A stretch of 64,000 nucleotides of DNA from Devosia sp. (GTDB lineage: Bacteria; Pseudomonadota; Alphaproteobacteria; Rhizobiales; Devosiaceae), in the NCBI RefSeq assembly GCF_025809055.1, contig NZ_CP075529.1, forward strand, positions 620,001 to 684,000. The letters run 5' to 3'. The notes beneath the pieces are model-generated. The model worked only from the letters and a program-made list of their open reading frames with translations. It ran no database searches and was not told the origin of the DNA. Numbering within the stretch: position 1 is the first letter of the stretch; each line of letters begins with the position of its first letter. Below are positions 9,417 to 16,526 of this stretch, in pieces. Made by a program: the position numbers and the translations under genes.

Positions 9417-9811
9417 CAGTTCATCGCCTCGAGCTGGCCGGCAATCGCCTCGTCGATATAGTCCTCGATTTCCATGAACAGCGCCGCAATGACAGCCCTG
9501 CGCTCAACGTCATTGTTGGCCTCGGTGGCCTCGATCCCGAAGACCTCGCTGCGCAGCTTGTGATCTGAACGCAAGGCAAAGCCAACCCGGAACTCGATGA
9601 AGCCATGGTCGCTCCAGAGATCCACCATAAAAGTCTCCACATAGAGCTTGTACTGCTCGATCAGGGTCGAGCTCAGTCGGTCGACATACGCCTTCTCGAT
9701 GCCATGCTCCTCGGATCGGTGCGTGTTCAGTCGACCGCCCGCTCTTGCGACCAGCAGCCGGAGCAGGGTCCGCAGCGTGTCACTTAGTGGCATGAAGCAG
9801 ATGGCCGACAC
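9416..9811 (-). CDS. Hypothetical protein, coupled to the gene at 9102-9416
   Basis: A 131-residue protein of unknown function. The N-terminal 60 residues are helical (PLSDTLRTLLRLLVARAGG, then STLIEQYKLYVETFMVDLW), followed by a charged section with EATEANNDVERRA and a C-terminal helix. No known motif is evident. It is the first gene of a two-gene minus-strand unit with no obvious ribosome binding site for its ATG; a downstream in-frame start cannot be excluded. Confidence 0.6.
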   Translation of the reverse strand: MSAICFMPLSDTLRTLLRLLVARAGGRLNTHRSEEHGIEKAYVDRLSSTLIEQYKLYVETFMVDLWSDHGFIEFRVGFALRSDHKLRSEVFGIEATEANNDVERRAVIAALFMEIEDYIDEAIAGQLEAMN

Positions 9812-9930
9812 ACCATAAAGCCGTCACAGCAACGTTCCGCTTTCCCGATGACCGCTTCTGTCACTTTGAAAACCGAAAGCGGACCGACCGGAATCCACCA
9901 CCCCATAACAGCCATTTAACTGATCGAAAG

Positions 9931-9954
9931 TGAAGCTTGGAGCATCAAGCTTCA
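9931..9954 (-). terminator. Hairpin after the 48-residue open frame
   Basis: An 8-bp perfect stem (TGAAGCTT and AAGCTTCA) with an 8-nt loop. On the minus strand it lies 36 bases beyond the stop of the small gene at 9991-10137. The following tract on that strand (CTTTCG) is only weakly T-rich, so terminator function is tentative. Confidence 0.4.
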
Positions 9955-9990
9955 TGTTTCTTGCACAGATGGCAGCAGCACCAAACTCCA

Positions 9991-10137
9991 CTACGCGATA
10001 AGTGAAGGTTTTCGAGTAGTGATGTTGCCGCCATCCTTAGCGTCGTACCGGAATCGCACAATGTCCTCGCGCGTCACATCGTGCGCCAAGTCGATCTGCA
10101 AGTTGGATCTGTCGATCTTGTAAAACGTGGTCGCCAT
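9991..10137 (-). CDS. Small hypothetical protein, 48 residues
   Basis: A short open frame from ATG 10137 to TAG 9991 reads as a plausible protein beginning MATTFYKIDRSNL and containing a charged middle section (DVTREDIVRFRYDAKDGG). Its composition looks coding and a hairpin follows it, but the ribosome binding site is weak. The 'KDGG' turn after a basic strand recalls small beta-rich proteins, without enough signal to name a family. It could be a remnant. Confidence 0.4.
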   Translation of the reverse strand: MATTFYKIDRSNLQIDLAHDVTREDIVRFRYDAKDGGNITTRKPSLIA

Positions 10138-10175
10138 GGACCGGTCTATTTTGCTGGGCGCCTTCTTACGTCAAC

Positions 10176-10217
10176 AAAAAAATGACCGCCCGGCCGGAGG
10201 TCCAGACGCGAGCGGTC
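10176..10217 (-). terminator. Rho-independent terminator
   Basis: On the minus strand a stem (GACCGC with GCGGTC, plus internal pairing in the GC-rich loop) is followed by A and then seven T. It lies 124 bases beyond the stop of the gene at 10341-10721 and is the likely end of that transcript. A second hairpin (GGATCACGC with GCGTGATCC, 10287-10310) lies between the two and has no T-run. Confidence 0.55.
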
Positions 10218-10340
10218 GTGAAGTGCAAAATGCATAGTCTACAGTGTTCTATATAACTGTTACCCATGCATAGAACAACCATGACCGGATCACGCGAAGC
10301 GGCGTGATCCATTGCGAGGGGGTAACGGGGGTGTCATGGG

Positions 10341-10721
10341 TCACTGCGCTATCGCAGCTCGAGCAGCCTGCAGCGACGGGATCGGATGCAGGCTTGGAAT
10401 GAACGACGGATCGCGATGCTCGTCGCGCAACGACATTCGCTGCGCGATGGCGAGCTTGGACTGCCTGCGATCGTAGCCTTGCCTGTCGACGAGAATGACG
10501 AGTGCTGTCTCGACCAGTTCGGCGATGGACAGTAAGGCGTCAGTCTGAGCGCCTGACAGCACGGCATCTGCCATGTTGAAAGCGAGAGCCTCGACGATCG
10601 CACCATCGACTTTCGACGTGAGTGGCTTTCCCAGCGCAGCCATCTTCTCGCGCCGGCGGTCCTGCCGTGCCCTGCCAGCCGCCAGTGCCTGTGCTCGCTT
10701 CTGTTTGTTCGTCCTTGCCAT
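10341..10721 (-). CDS. Hypothetical protein with basic N-terminus
   Basis: A 126-residue protein beginning MARTNKQKRAQALAAGRARQ, a strongly basic helix that could contact nucleic acid, followed by a helical region (IVEALAFNMADAVLSG, LLSIAELVETALVILVDRQG). No named domain is recognised. The ATG follows a GGGGAAAG tract. Just upstream lies a TTGCT-N4-CCCGGGG motif (10734-10749) that also precedes the metallophosphoesterase genes, so it may be expressed together with other island genes. Confidence 0.65.
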   Translation of the reverse strand: MARTNKQKRAQALAAGRARQDRRREKMAALGKPLTSKVDGAIVEALAFNMADAVLSGAQTDALLSIAELVETALVILVDRQGYDRRQSKLAIAQRMSLRDEHRDPSFIPSLHPIPSLQAARAAIAQ

Positions 10722-10733
10722 AGTCCGAGCTTT

Positions 10734-10749
10734 CCCCGGGATGCAGCAA
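10734..10749 (-). promoter_or_regulatory. Shared island motif TTGCT-N4-CCCGGGG
   Basis: Reading on the minus strand, TTGCT, four bases, then CCCGGGG ends 12 bases before the ATG of the gene at 10341-10721. The same arrangement occurs upstream of the metallophosphoesterase pair at 15038-15053. Function unknown; it could be part of a promoter or a regulator site. Confidence 0.35.
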
Positions 10750-10876
10750 GCTACAAGACGTGATTTTTCACGTTGGCGGCCGTGAGACGGTCATGCTGCA
10801 AAGTCCGGAATCGAGCGGGGGTGGCAGCCGGCGAGACTTCGTCAGTGGCGGCGCAGAGCAATCCCATGCCAGCAAT

Positions 10877-10911
10877 GGACGGCGTAGCGCTTTGCGCGCA
10901 AAGCGCCGTCC
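10877..10911. other. GC-rich palindrome in the divergent gap before the initiator-like gene
   Basis: A perfect 20-bp palindrome (GCGCTTTGCGCGCAAAGCGC, 10887-10906) is nested within outer arms GGACGGCG and CGCCGTCC. It lies in the 450-bp gap between the divergent genes at 10341-10721 and 11172-12044. Three TCTG-led short repeats at 11008, 11043 and 11062 (the last two share TCTGNTAGCTNA) lie nearer the initiator-like gene. No coding sequence is convincing in this gap. Confidence 0.45.
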
Positions 10912-11171
10912 AATCCCCTCAAAGACCCAGACAGCGTAATGCGCCATCAACGCCAACAAACATTCCCACGCCAATGCCATGCTATCATCGACAGTGGACC
11001 GCTAACGTCTGACACCGCATCGCTTCGCTCCTCGCGCGCGCGTCTGTTAGCTAATTAAGAGTCTGATAGCTTAGTGTATAGGACCGACAAAAAACAACCG
11101 ATGGCCTTGAAATGTGCTCATAGCATAGGGATATTCCATCTTGACCGTTGTTTATTGTCAGCAGGCCAGCA

Positions 11172-12044
11172 ATGCCTCGTCCGATCCAGCCCATCAATGT
11201 CCCGTTGCCTATTCTTGGCCATGCCCGATACGCGGCAGCAGGCGACATCCGTGGTAGCAGTCGTCCCTCGGGCAAGGGCTTCACAGGCGACGACATCCTG
11301 CTGTTCTGGACGATCCTCGACGGCGCTCGTTCGATCAGCGGTGAACGTCTCATCCTGCTCCAGCCGCGGGTCAAAGCCGCGACCGGCCGTGAGCATCTCC
11401 CACGCGTCGAGGCATCGCTCGAGCGGCTGCGTGGGACCGACTTGATGCTTAACAACAACGTCATGCCCTGCATCAAAGGCTGGACGCGCGAAGGCAGCAC
11501 GTGGTTGATCGATATCGACAGACGCGTCATCGCCCTCGTCGAGGAGGCCTTGAATGCCAAGGCCATGGCGTCGATCACGCCTTCAGCCGTGCGCGGCCTG
11601 TCGTCGAGGTATTCGATGGCCTTGTTCGGTCGTTGGGCGGCGTGGGAGGCTTCGGACTATCCCTCGCGGGATATCGACTTCAGGACGACAGGCGGGGCGC
11701 TGCCGGCCTACAACGTCCGCGTGCCCTTAGATCGCCTGCCAGACGTGTTCGGCTATTACGATATGTTGCGCCCGTCTGAGATCCAGCGGCTGCTTGCCAC
11801 CGCCTCCGCGACATGTCCACTGCAGCGCGAGTTGTACAAAGCAGGCTTCGCCGTCGACACCTATCTCGAGCGTGATGGAATCGATCAGCGCGTCCGTGGG
11901 CTCGACATATGGCTGTCGAGGATCACACTGGATGGCGGCCTCGGTCCGCTCAATGCCAGGGCCCGGCACCTCGGCATCGCGTCCAACGCCGCTCGCGAAG
12001 CCCGAGATCGGAATCTCATAAAAAGTGACCGATCGGATCCGTGA
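11172..12044 (+). CDS. Replication-initiator-like protein (Rep_3-like winged helix)
   Basis: A 290-residue protein from ATG 11172; a TTG at 11148 would add eight residues. The layout resembles plasmid initiators with two winged-helix domains: an N-terminal helical part (DDILLFWTILDGARS, LERLRGTDLML) ending in a hairpin (STWLIDIDRRVIALV), a linker helix SSRYSMALFGRWAAWE that matches the 'ySlaLYe.L' signature of Rep_3 proteins, and a second domain (VPLDRLPDVFGYYDML and onward). If correct it would bind origin repeats and start replication of a plasmid or phage-plasmid. The match is from memory of the family pattern and is only moderate. The next gene follows 50 bp downstream. Confidence 0.5.
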   Translation: MPRPIQPINVPLPILGHARYAAAGDIRGSSRPSGKGFTGDDILLFWTILDGARSISGERLILLQPRVKAATGREHLPRVEASLERLRGTDLMLNNNVMPCIKGWTREGSTWLIDIDRRVIALVEEALNAKAMASITPSAVRGLSSRYSMALFGRWAAWEASDYPSRDIDFRTTGGALPAYNVRVPLDRLPDVFGYYDMLRPSEIQRLLATASATCPLQRELYKAGFAVDTYLERDGIDQRVRGLDIWLSRITLDGGLGPLNARARHLGIASNAAREARDRNLIKSDRSDP

Positions 12045-12057
12045 AATGTCCGGGGTT

Positions 12058-12068
12058 CCGGGGCATAG
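12058..12068 (+). promoter_or_regulatory. Shared island motif CCGGGGCATAG
   Basis: The 11-base sequence CCGGGGCATAG ends exactly 25 bases before ATG 12094. The identical 11 bases end exactly 25 bases before the metallophosphoesterase ATG 15084. The identical spacing suggests a promoter element (CATAG as a -10-like part) or a site acting on the 5' leader. Confidence 0.4.
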
Positions 12069-12093
12069 TGCCTGCCAACACAGGAGATGCATC

Positions 12094-12318
12094 ATGAACG
12101 TGTCGTGGGAAACCGTCGCCGTCATTCAGGCCGCTCATGCGAATCTGCGTGATGCCGTGGACGATGGGCAAGCCATCGTCGATCGCAAGAACCGCCAGCT
12201 GCACCGCGCCAATGGCCGCATCGCCAGCCTCGAAGCCGAGGTCGCCGCTCTTCGTCGCGAGCGTACATCTCGCGGCATGCGTATCCTCGCTGCGGCCGCT
12301 ATCCGACACGTCCATTGA
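12094..12318 (+). CDS. Small coiled-coil protein
   Basis: A 74-residue protein from ATG 12094 with a good CAGGAG ribosome binding site 8 bases upstream. Residues 25-60 (ANGRIASLEAEVAALRRER) have the heptad pattern of a coiled coil with a basic end. No enzymatic motif. The longer frame from 12025 overlaps the upstream gene and lacks a binding site. A bidirectional terminator follows immediately. Confidence 0.6.
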   Translation: MNVSWETVAVIQAAHANLRDAVDDGQAIVDRKNRQLHRANGRIASLEAEVAALRRERTSRGMRILAAAAIRHVH

Positions 12319-12319
12319 A

Positions 12320-12341
12320 AACGGGGGCCGTAGCCCCCGTT
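12320..12341. terminator. Bidirectional terminator between convergent genes
   Basis: A perfect 9-bp stem, AACGGGGGC with GCCCCCGTT, and a 4-nt loop fills the 25-bp gap between the stops of the convergent genes ending at 12318 (plus) and 12344 (minus). Its exact position supports both flanking genes being real. Confidence 0.75.
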
Positions 12342-12343
12342 GA

Positions 12344-12814
12344 TCATGCTGGCACGAACTCGAGCTCGTTATTGAGCTCGTCTTCTCGGCGCTTTCTCCG
12401 CATCGCTGCGCGATATTCATTTACGGCGTTATGATCGCGTGCGAGCACGCCACGGAGCGGCCTGTTGCCCCTGATGTGGGCCAACAGGTCTGCATCGGGG
12501 GCGCCAACAATCTTGCACAGCATCGGCCGCGAGATCGCTGCCAGCCACTCGAAATCCATCTCCGTGAGCTTATCGACGGCCCGGGAGGGCGGCAGTTGTC
12601 CGGCCGCAATATGGGCTGCCGCCGTTCTGATGGCGGCGAGGTGCTCCTCATCGGCAGTATCGCGGGCAGTAGGCGGCTCCGGGGCTTCGGGCTCTACCGG
12701 CGCCGGCACGGCAACTAGGCGCTGAATCCAGCGGCCGGCAATCTGCGCGCGCTCAAGCACAAGGCGGGGCATCGCTTTCAATATCGCGGCGATAGCCTTG
12801 ATGATCGATCTCAT
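12344..12814 (-). CDS. Hypothetical protein
   Basis: A 156-residue protein starting at ATG 12814 behind AGGAGAG. The first 35 residues form an amphipathic or weakly hydrophobic helix (IIKAIAAILKAMPRLVLERA), then a Pro/Glu-rich linker (PAPVEPEAPEPPTARD), then a helical domain ending in a basic stretch (AAMRRKRREDELNNE). It is not recognised. The linker suggests two separate modules. An inverted repeat (12868-12899) upstream may regulate it. Confidence 0.65.
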   Translation of the reverse strand: MRSIIKAIAAILKAMPRLVLERAQIAGRWIQRLVAVPAPVEPEAPEPPTARDTADEEHLAAIRTAAAHIAAGQLPPSRAVDKLTEMDFEWLAAISRPMLCKIVGAPDADLLAHIRGNRPLRGVLARDHNAVNEYRAAMRRKRREDELNNELEFVPA

Positions 12815-12867
12815 TGGTCTCTCTCCTAGCGGACGGTCTCTCCGTCGATGCCAAAAGGATCGTCGTC

Positions 12868-12899
12868 AGCGTAGCAAGGAACAACTCCAACGCTACGCT
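12868..12899. promoter_or_regulatory. Inverted repeat upstream of the 12344-12814 gene
   Basis: Arms AGCGTAGC and GCTACGCT are perfect 8-bp complements separated by 16 bases, 54 bases upstream of ATG 12814, in a position suited to an operator. The spacer contains, on the minus strand, GTTCCTTGCTA, an 11-mer also found at 15033-15043. The rest of the 415-bp gap up to 13229 contains A- and T-rich tracts but no convincing gene. Confidence 0.4.
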
Positions 12900-13167
12900 A
12901 TAACTCGCCCACGCGCCAACCCATTGTCCCGTATACAAAATCTATGGGCGGCAAGGCCGCTGGTTCCCTGCGCGAATCGGTTTGTGCAATTCGATCGTCT
13001 GGAAACGATGATTTCGACGTCCGAGAACGCAAAAAAAGACCCCTCCACGGAACAAGACGAAATTTTTCTTGGATTTTTTTGAACCCGAGCTCGGCCAATA
13101 GAATCGGGATCGTTGCCTCTGAATCAGCGCAAACCCCGGGGCTTGACGGGCTTTTCGCGCCAGCTCC

Positions 13168-13181
13168 CCACTGGACAGTGG
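13168..13181. promoter_or_regulatory. Operator-like palindrome CCACTG-GA-CAGTGG
   Basis: A 14-bp perfect inverted repeat lies 48 bases upstream of ATG 13230, the first gene of a likely three-gene unit. A TTGACG hexamer at 13143-13148 lies just before it. The size and place fit a repressor site; no regulator can be named. Confidence 0.35.
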
Positions 13182-13229
13182 CTGTCAATCCCCCGATCTT
13201 TTTCGTGTTAAGCCACGGAGCCGACATCG

Positions 13230-13472
13230 ATGAAAATCGGATACCGACCAGTTGCCACCTCGAGACCATCGGCAAAGCGGGCGATCTGCATGGACGTTTC
13301 GCTGCACCGGCCGCCGGTCATTTCGGATCGCCCCTCAGCGGAAGCGCTCACTGGGAGCGACCTTCCGAACTTCCTCCAAGGTGATGAATCTGACGCGATG
13401 CGACGCGCAGCCGAATATGATTGGACGCAGCCATTCGGTTATGCAGACCAAAGTAGGGGGGCACCACAATGA
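13230..13472 (+). CDS. Small hypothetical protein
   Basis: An 80-residue protein from ATG 13230, with GGAG 9 bases upstream. It begins MKIGYRPVATSRPSAKRAIC and ends in an acidic/aromatic tail (AAEYDWTQPFGYADQS). No known domain. The main support is that its stop overlaps the next ATG by four bases (ATGA), with GTAGGGGGG placed as the ribosome binding site for that next gene. Confidence 0.5.
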   Translation: MKIGYRPVATSRPSAKRAICMDVSLHRPPVISDRPSAEALTGSDLPNFLQGDESDAMRRAAEYDWTQPFGYADQSRGAPQ

Positions 13473-13765
13473 CGAAATTTTGCGCTGCCACTGGAGCTAC
13501 GGGATCAGCTTGCCTGCCAGACGTTGTCTCGCTGAACCGACGCTCGCTGGAGAACGCTCTCGTCGATCTCGACCAAGCCGTCGCTGCGAGTGATGACCTC
13601 GGCTACGAAAAGGCGTTTCGAGCCATCCTTGGGATGATTTCGCAGCCCTTGGTCGAAGTGGCTGACGCGCTCGAGGGCTACGTCGGCCCCGCTGAGGTGT
13701 CCCCGGAAGCACTTGCAGTTCGTAGGCTCGCAGATCGTGATGCCAAATATCGTGGGCGTTTATAG
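13469..13765 (+). CDS. Small hypothetical protein
   Basis: A 98-residue soluble protein with a strong ribosome binding site (GTAGGGGGG) and overlap with the gene before it. It is predicted helical (LENALVDLDQAVAASDD, YEKAFRAILGMISQPLVEVADALEGY) and acidic. Not recognised. It probably belongs to one transcript with the gene before and the larger gene after. Confidence 0.6.
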   Translation: MTKFCAATGATGSACLPDVVSLNRRSLENALVDLDQAVAASDDLGYEKAFRAILGMISQPLVEVADALEGYVGPAEVSPEALAVRRLADRDAKYRGRL

Positions 13766-13832
13766 TGTCCCCTCTAGTCGTCCAGAAGACGTCGCTGGCT
13801 TGGGTCGGCGCAGCAGTAAAGGTGTCGGGTCG

Positions 13833-14693
13833 ATGCCAGCTATCATGATCGACGGTAAGCTTCTCGATGAACTGTCACTGCGCGAGATCGTCGAGGCCAC
13901 AGCGAACCCCGAGCGTCCATTCTTCGCGGGCGGCGACCGAATGGACTACACTCGGAATGTCAGCCTGCTGGCTCTATACGGCACCTCGTCCGCACTGGAT
14001 GCCGAAGCCATTGCCGATCGCTATCACTTCGAGATTGCCACCGGTGCATACACGACGCGCTTAAATGCCCTGCGCGCTGGTGAGCTCATCGCCTGGGCGA
14101 TCAGTCAGCGTCTCGTTGTCCGCTCGAACGACAGGTGGCACCTCGTCGAGACCGAACGCGTTTTCGAGCTCTGCGGACCCGAGCTTAGGCCCAAGGCCGT
14201 TCGCGTCCGGGGCCTCGAAGGCGCCGAGGCTATCGTGGCAGACAAGATCTGGCAACGCGAGCTCAAGCGTCGCGAGAAGGCCCGTGTGAAGCGCGTCGGT
14301 TACAAGATGGCTCAAGTTCGTGAGATGGCCGAGTACATCGGAATGCATGAGCCGGGGTCGAAGATCGGACCAGACCTTCAGCGCTACGCGGTCGCTGGCG
14401 TCGACACGATCATCGGCTGCTCGGACCTGATCCTCGCCTCTATGATGGAAATGACCGTAAAGGAAGCTGACGCGGTCTCGGACGCGGTTCGGAGGATCTA
14501 CATCGACGTGCAGCACCGCGTGTGGCTGGCAAGCGAAGCTGAGCGGCAGCGTGAGAGGGAGGACATGGCTTCCATCGCTGCCGCATTCAGCACTCGGCCT
14601 GTCCCGCCGCCACCGCCATCGTCACCGCGCCCGCAAGACATCGGCGAAGGCCGCTGTCGCGCGCTCGGCTCCATGGATCTGGGGACTGACTGA
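13833..14693 (+). CDS. Hypothetical protein with winged-helix-like middle section
   Basis: From ATG 13833 (AAAGGTG upstream) this is a 286-residue protein; in-frame starts at 13740 or 13713 would overlap the preceding gene. Residues around 50-95 (LDAEAIADRYHFEIATGAYTTRLNALRAGELIAW) are reminiscent of a DNA-binding helical domain, followed by a basic helical part (WQRELKRREKARVKRVGYK). The C-terminus is Pro-rich (RPVPPPPPSSPRPQD) and looks disordered. I do not recognise the family. It is the last gene of the small unit that begins at 13230. Confidence 0.6.
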   Translation: MPAIMIDGKLLDELSLREIVEATANPERPFFAGGDRMDYTRNVSLLALYGTSSALDAEAIADRYHFEIATGAYTTRLNALRAGELIAWAISQRLVVRSNDRWHLVETERVFELCGPELRPKAVRVRGLEGAEAIVADKIWQRELKRREKARVKRVGYKMAQVREMAEYIGMHEPGSKIGPDLQRYAVAGVDTIIGCSDLILASMMEMTVKEADAVSDAVRRIYIDVQHRVWLASEAERQREREDMASIAAAFSTRPVPPPPPSSPRPQDIGEGRCRALGSMDLGTD

Positions 14694-14741
14694 TCACGCT
14701 CCGCCGCCGCCTTCATATCTGGTGCCGAGTTCTTCGTCGCC

Positions 14742-14771
14742 GTCGTTTTCGTCACCGTCGTTTTCGTCACC
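14742..14771. repeat. Two tandem 15-bp repeats
   Basis: The unit GTCGTTTTCGTCACC is present twice in exact tandem in the 390-bp gap after the gene at 13833-14693. Several ORFs on both strands cross it but none has coding character. It may be slippage-generated; no function is evident. Confidence 0.6.
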
Positions 14772-14829
14772 GACATCATCATGAGAGCACTCGGATGAGC
14801 TTGGATGCGCCAGTAGGCTGTCGTCTACA

Positions 14830-15027
14830 ATGACTCGACCTAGCACCGCGGCGAGCGCACGAGATCTCCAAATTCACCCCGGCTGCTGCGGTCGCGGCGG
14901 CATGGGGCGTGAAGAGGCAAACGCTGCACGCGGCGGTCAATGCGACGAACCGGTGTCGCCGTCGATCTTGCGGAATGTCGGGCTCGAAAGAGTGCCGGCC
15001 GGGTCGCGGCAGTATCGGGTGATCTGA
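14830..15027 (+). pseudogene. Broken Cro/CI-type helix-turn-helix regulator
   Basis: Read in a single frame this gives 65 unconvincing residues. Read with frame changes it gives a classic small phage-type regulator: EISKFTPAAAVAAAWGVKRQ and then TLHAAVNATNR in one frame (14867-14953), followed by VSPSILRNVGLERV and SRQYRVI in another (14955-15027). The second switch is explained by one missing G in CGGTG. The DNA-binding segment AAAWGVKRQTLHAAV is typical of a helix-turn-helix. No start codon exists in the frame of the helix-turn-helix part. It is either decayed or a sequencing error. Confidence 0.45.
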
Positions 15028-15037
15028 TGCTAGTTCC

Positions 15038-15058
15038 TTGCTAGCGCCCGGGGCATAG
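15038..15058 (+). promoter_or_regulatory. Composite island motif before the metallophosphoesterase pair
   Basis: TTGCT-N4-CCCGGGG (also at 10734-10749 on the minus strand) runs directly into CCGGGGCATAG (also at 12058-12068). Its end is 25 bases from ATG 15084. Upstream, GTTCCTTGCTA also occurs before the gene at 12344-12814. It is the best candidate for a common promoter or regulator site in the island. Confidence 0.4.
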
Positions 15059-15083
15059 ACTGGTCATCACGGAGACTATCCAC

Positions 15084-15644
15084 ATGACCATCTTCTTCAC
15101 CGCCGACCATCATTTCGGGCACGCCAACATCATCAAGATGTGCGATCGTCCCTACGACAATATCACCGCGCATGACATGGGCCTCGTCGAGGCTTGGAAC
15201 GCCGTTGTCCAACCCGACGATGAGGTCTGGCACCTAGGCGATTTCGCCTACCGTGCGTCGCCGAAATGGACCCGCCGGCTGTTCGAAATGCTCAATGGCA
15301 CCAAGAGATTGATCGTCGGAAACCACGATTTCAAGGGCGAGACCCTGAAGTTGCCGTGGAAGTCGATCGATCAACTGACCGAAACGACGGTCGATGGCCA
15401 GACACTCGTTCTTTGCCACTACTCCTTGCGCGTCTGGCGCAATATGAGAAGGGGCAGTGTGCAGCTGTATGGGCACTCGCACGGAAAACTCCCGGGGACA
15501 GCCCAGAGCATCGACGTGGGTGTCGATGTGATGGGCTATGCGCCCGTGACATGGCCCCAGATCAAAGCTCGGCTCGAGCTGCAGCCAAAGCTCGACTTCC
15601 GTGACGACACTGATGACGTCGAAGCGATCGAGATCAAGCCATGA
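15084..15644 (+). CDS. Calcineurin-like metallophosphoesterase
   Basis: A 186-residue cytoplasmic protein with the full set of metal-binding motifs: ADHHFGH (residues 7-13), LGDFA (51-55), GNHD (79-82) and GHSHG (130-134). Such small phosphoesterases hydrolyse nucleotides, polynucleotide ends or phosphoproteins; similar ones occur in phages and mobile elements. The ribosome binding site is ACGGAG. Its last codons overlap the next gene by four bases (ATGA), so two different phosphoesterases are made together. Confidence 0.92.
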   Translation: MTIFFTADHHFGHANIIKMCDRPYDNITAHDMGLVEAWNAVVQPDDEVWHLGDFAYRASPKWTRRLFEMLNGTKRLIVGNHDFKGETLKLPWKSIDQLTETTVDGQTLVLCHYSLRVWRNMRRGSVQLYGHSHGKLPGTAQSIDVGVDVMGYAPVTWPQIKARLELQPKLDFRDDTDDVEAIEIKP

Positions 15645-16513
15645 GGATCTGGCTGCTCTCGGATCTGCATCAGGAATTCATGCGCGATCCGACCGCGGCC
15701 GCGACCCCTCACACGCGCTTCGACCCCGCCATTCACGCGCCCGCCGATGGCTTCGATGTCGTCGTCCTCGCTGGCGACGTCGACGTGCCGCTGACGTCCT
15801 CGCTGCGCTGGATTGCCGACCGCTTCGCCGGCGTGCCCGTGGTTGCCGTCGCCGGCAACCACGACTTCTACAGCGATCCCGACGCACCCTTCACAATGAC
15901 GGAGATGCGCCGTCGCGGTGTCGATCTCGCTGGCGAGTTGGGTATCCACCTCTTAGACGACAGCGCGACCGTCATCGACGGCGTGCGCTTCGCGGGTGGC
16001 ACGCTGTGGACTGATTTCTCCAGCATCGGCTATGGCGATGTCCGCGCCAAAATCGCCGAGGCAGCCGGTCGCTTCGGGATGAATGACTATCGCCGCATCA
16101 AACGCCAGAGCAGCCTCCATCCCGGCAAGCGGAAGCGCCTCAGTCCCGAAGACACGATTGCCGCTCACCGCGACACCAGGGCATTTTTGGAATCGGAGTT
16201 GGCGCGGTCGCACGATGGCGCCACGGTGGTGGTTACGCACCACGCACCGCTTCCGCAAAGCCTCGATGATCGTCACCGAGGCCGGCTCGACTGGTGCTAT
16301 GCGTCGGATCTGTCGCTGCTGATCGACGAGAGCCAGCCGGATCTCTGGCTGCATGGGCACATCCACCGCGCCGTCGATTATACGATCGGCGGCACGCGGA
16401 TCGTGTCGAATCCGCGGGGTTACGCGTTCGATGCCAGCGAGAGAAATCACGGTTTCGATGCGGGTCGCGTCATCGAAATCGATGTGCCGGCACCGCGACC
16501 ACCGAGCGCCTGA
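15641..16513 (+). CDS. Second calcineurin-like metallophosphoesterase
   Basis: A 290-residue protein with motifs SDLHQE (7-12), AGDVD (44-48), GNHD (72-75), THH (about 197-199) and GHIH (239-242), a complete dinuclear metal site. It is larger than its neighbour because of an insert between the third and fourth motifs. It starts within the stop of the first phosphoesterase gene, so the pair is coupled. The substrate is unknown. No signal peptide, so both act in the cytoplasm. Confidence 0.92.
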   Translation: MRIWLLSDLHQEFMRDPTAAATPHTRFDPAIHAPADGFDVVVLAGDVDVPLTSSLRWIADRFAGVPVVAVAGNHDFYSDPDAPFTMTEMRRRGVDLAGELGIHLLDDSATVIDGVRFAGGTLWTDFSSIGYGDVRAKIAEAAGRFGMNDYRRIKRQSSLHPGKRKRLSPEDTIAAHRDTRAFLESELARSHDGATVVVTHHAPLPQSLDDRHRGRLDWCYASDLSLLIDESQPDLWLHGHIHRAVDYTIGGTRIVSNPRGYAFDASERNHGFDAGRVIEIDVPAPRPPSA

Positions 16514-16526
16514 TCGGGGCTTATGG

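Noticed and set aside
10768..10980. 70-codon minus-strand frame with a hydrophobic start
   Set aside because: It could be a small membrane protein, but it runs through the large palindrome, has no ribosome binding site and its second half has no protein-like pattern.
13008..13082. 24-residue plus-strand peptide MISTSENAKKDPSTEQ... with GGAAACG upstream
   Set aside because: Reads plausibly and is followed by a T-run, but is too short to support without conservation data.
12898..13384. Overlapping frames on both strands (125 and 146 codons)
   Set aside because: Neither has a ribosome binding site or coding pattern; the smaller frame from 13230 has overlap and binding-site support instead.
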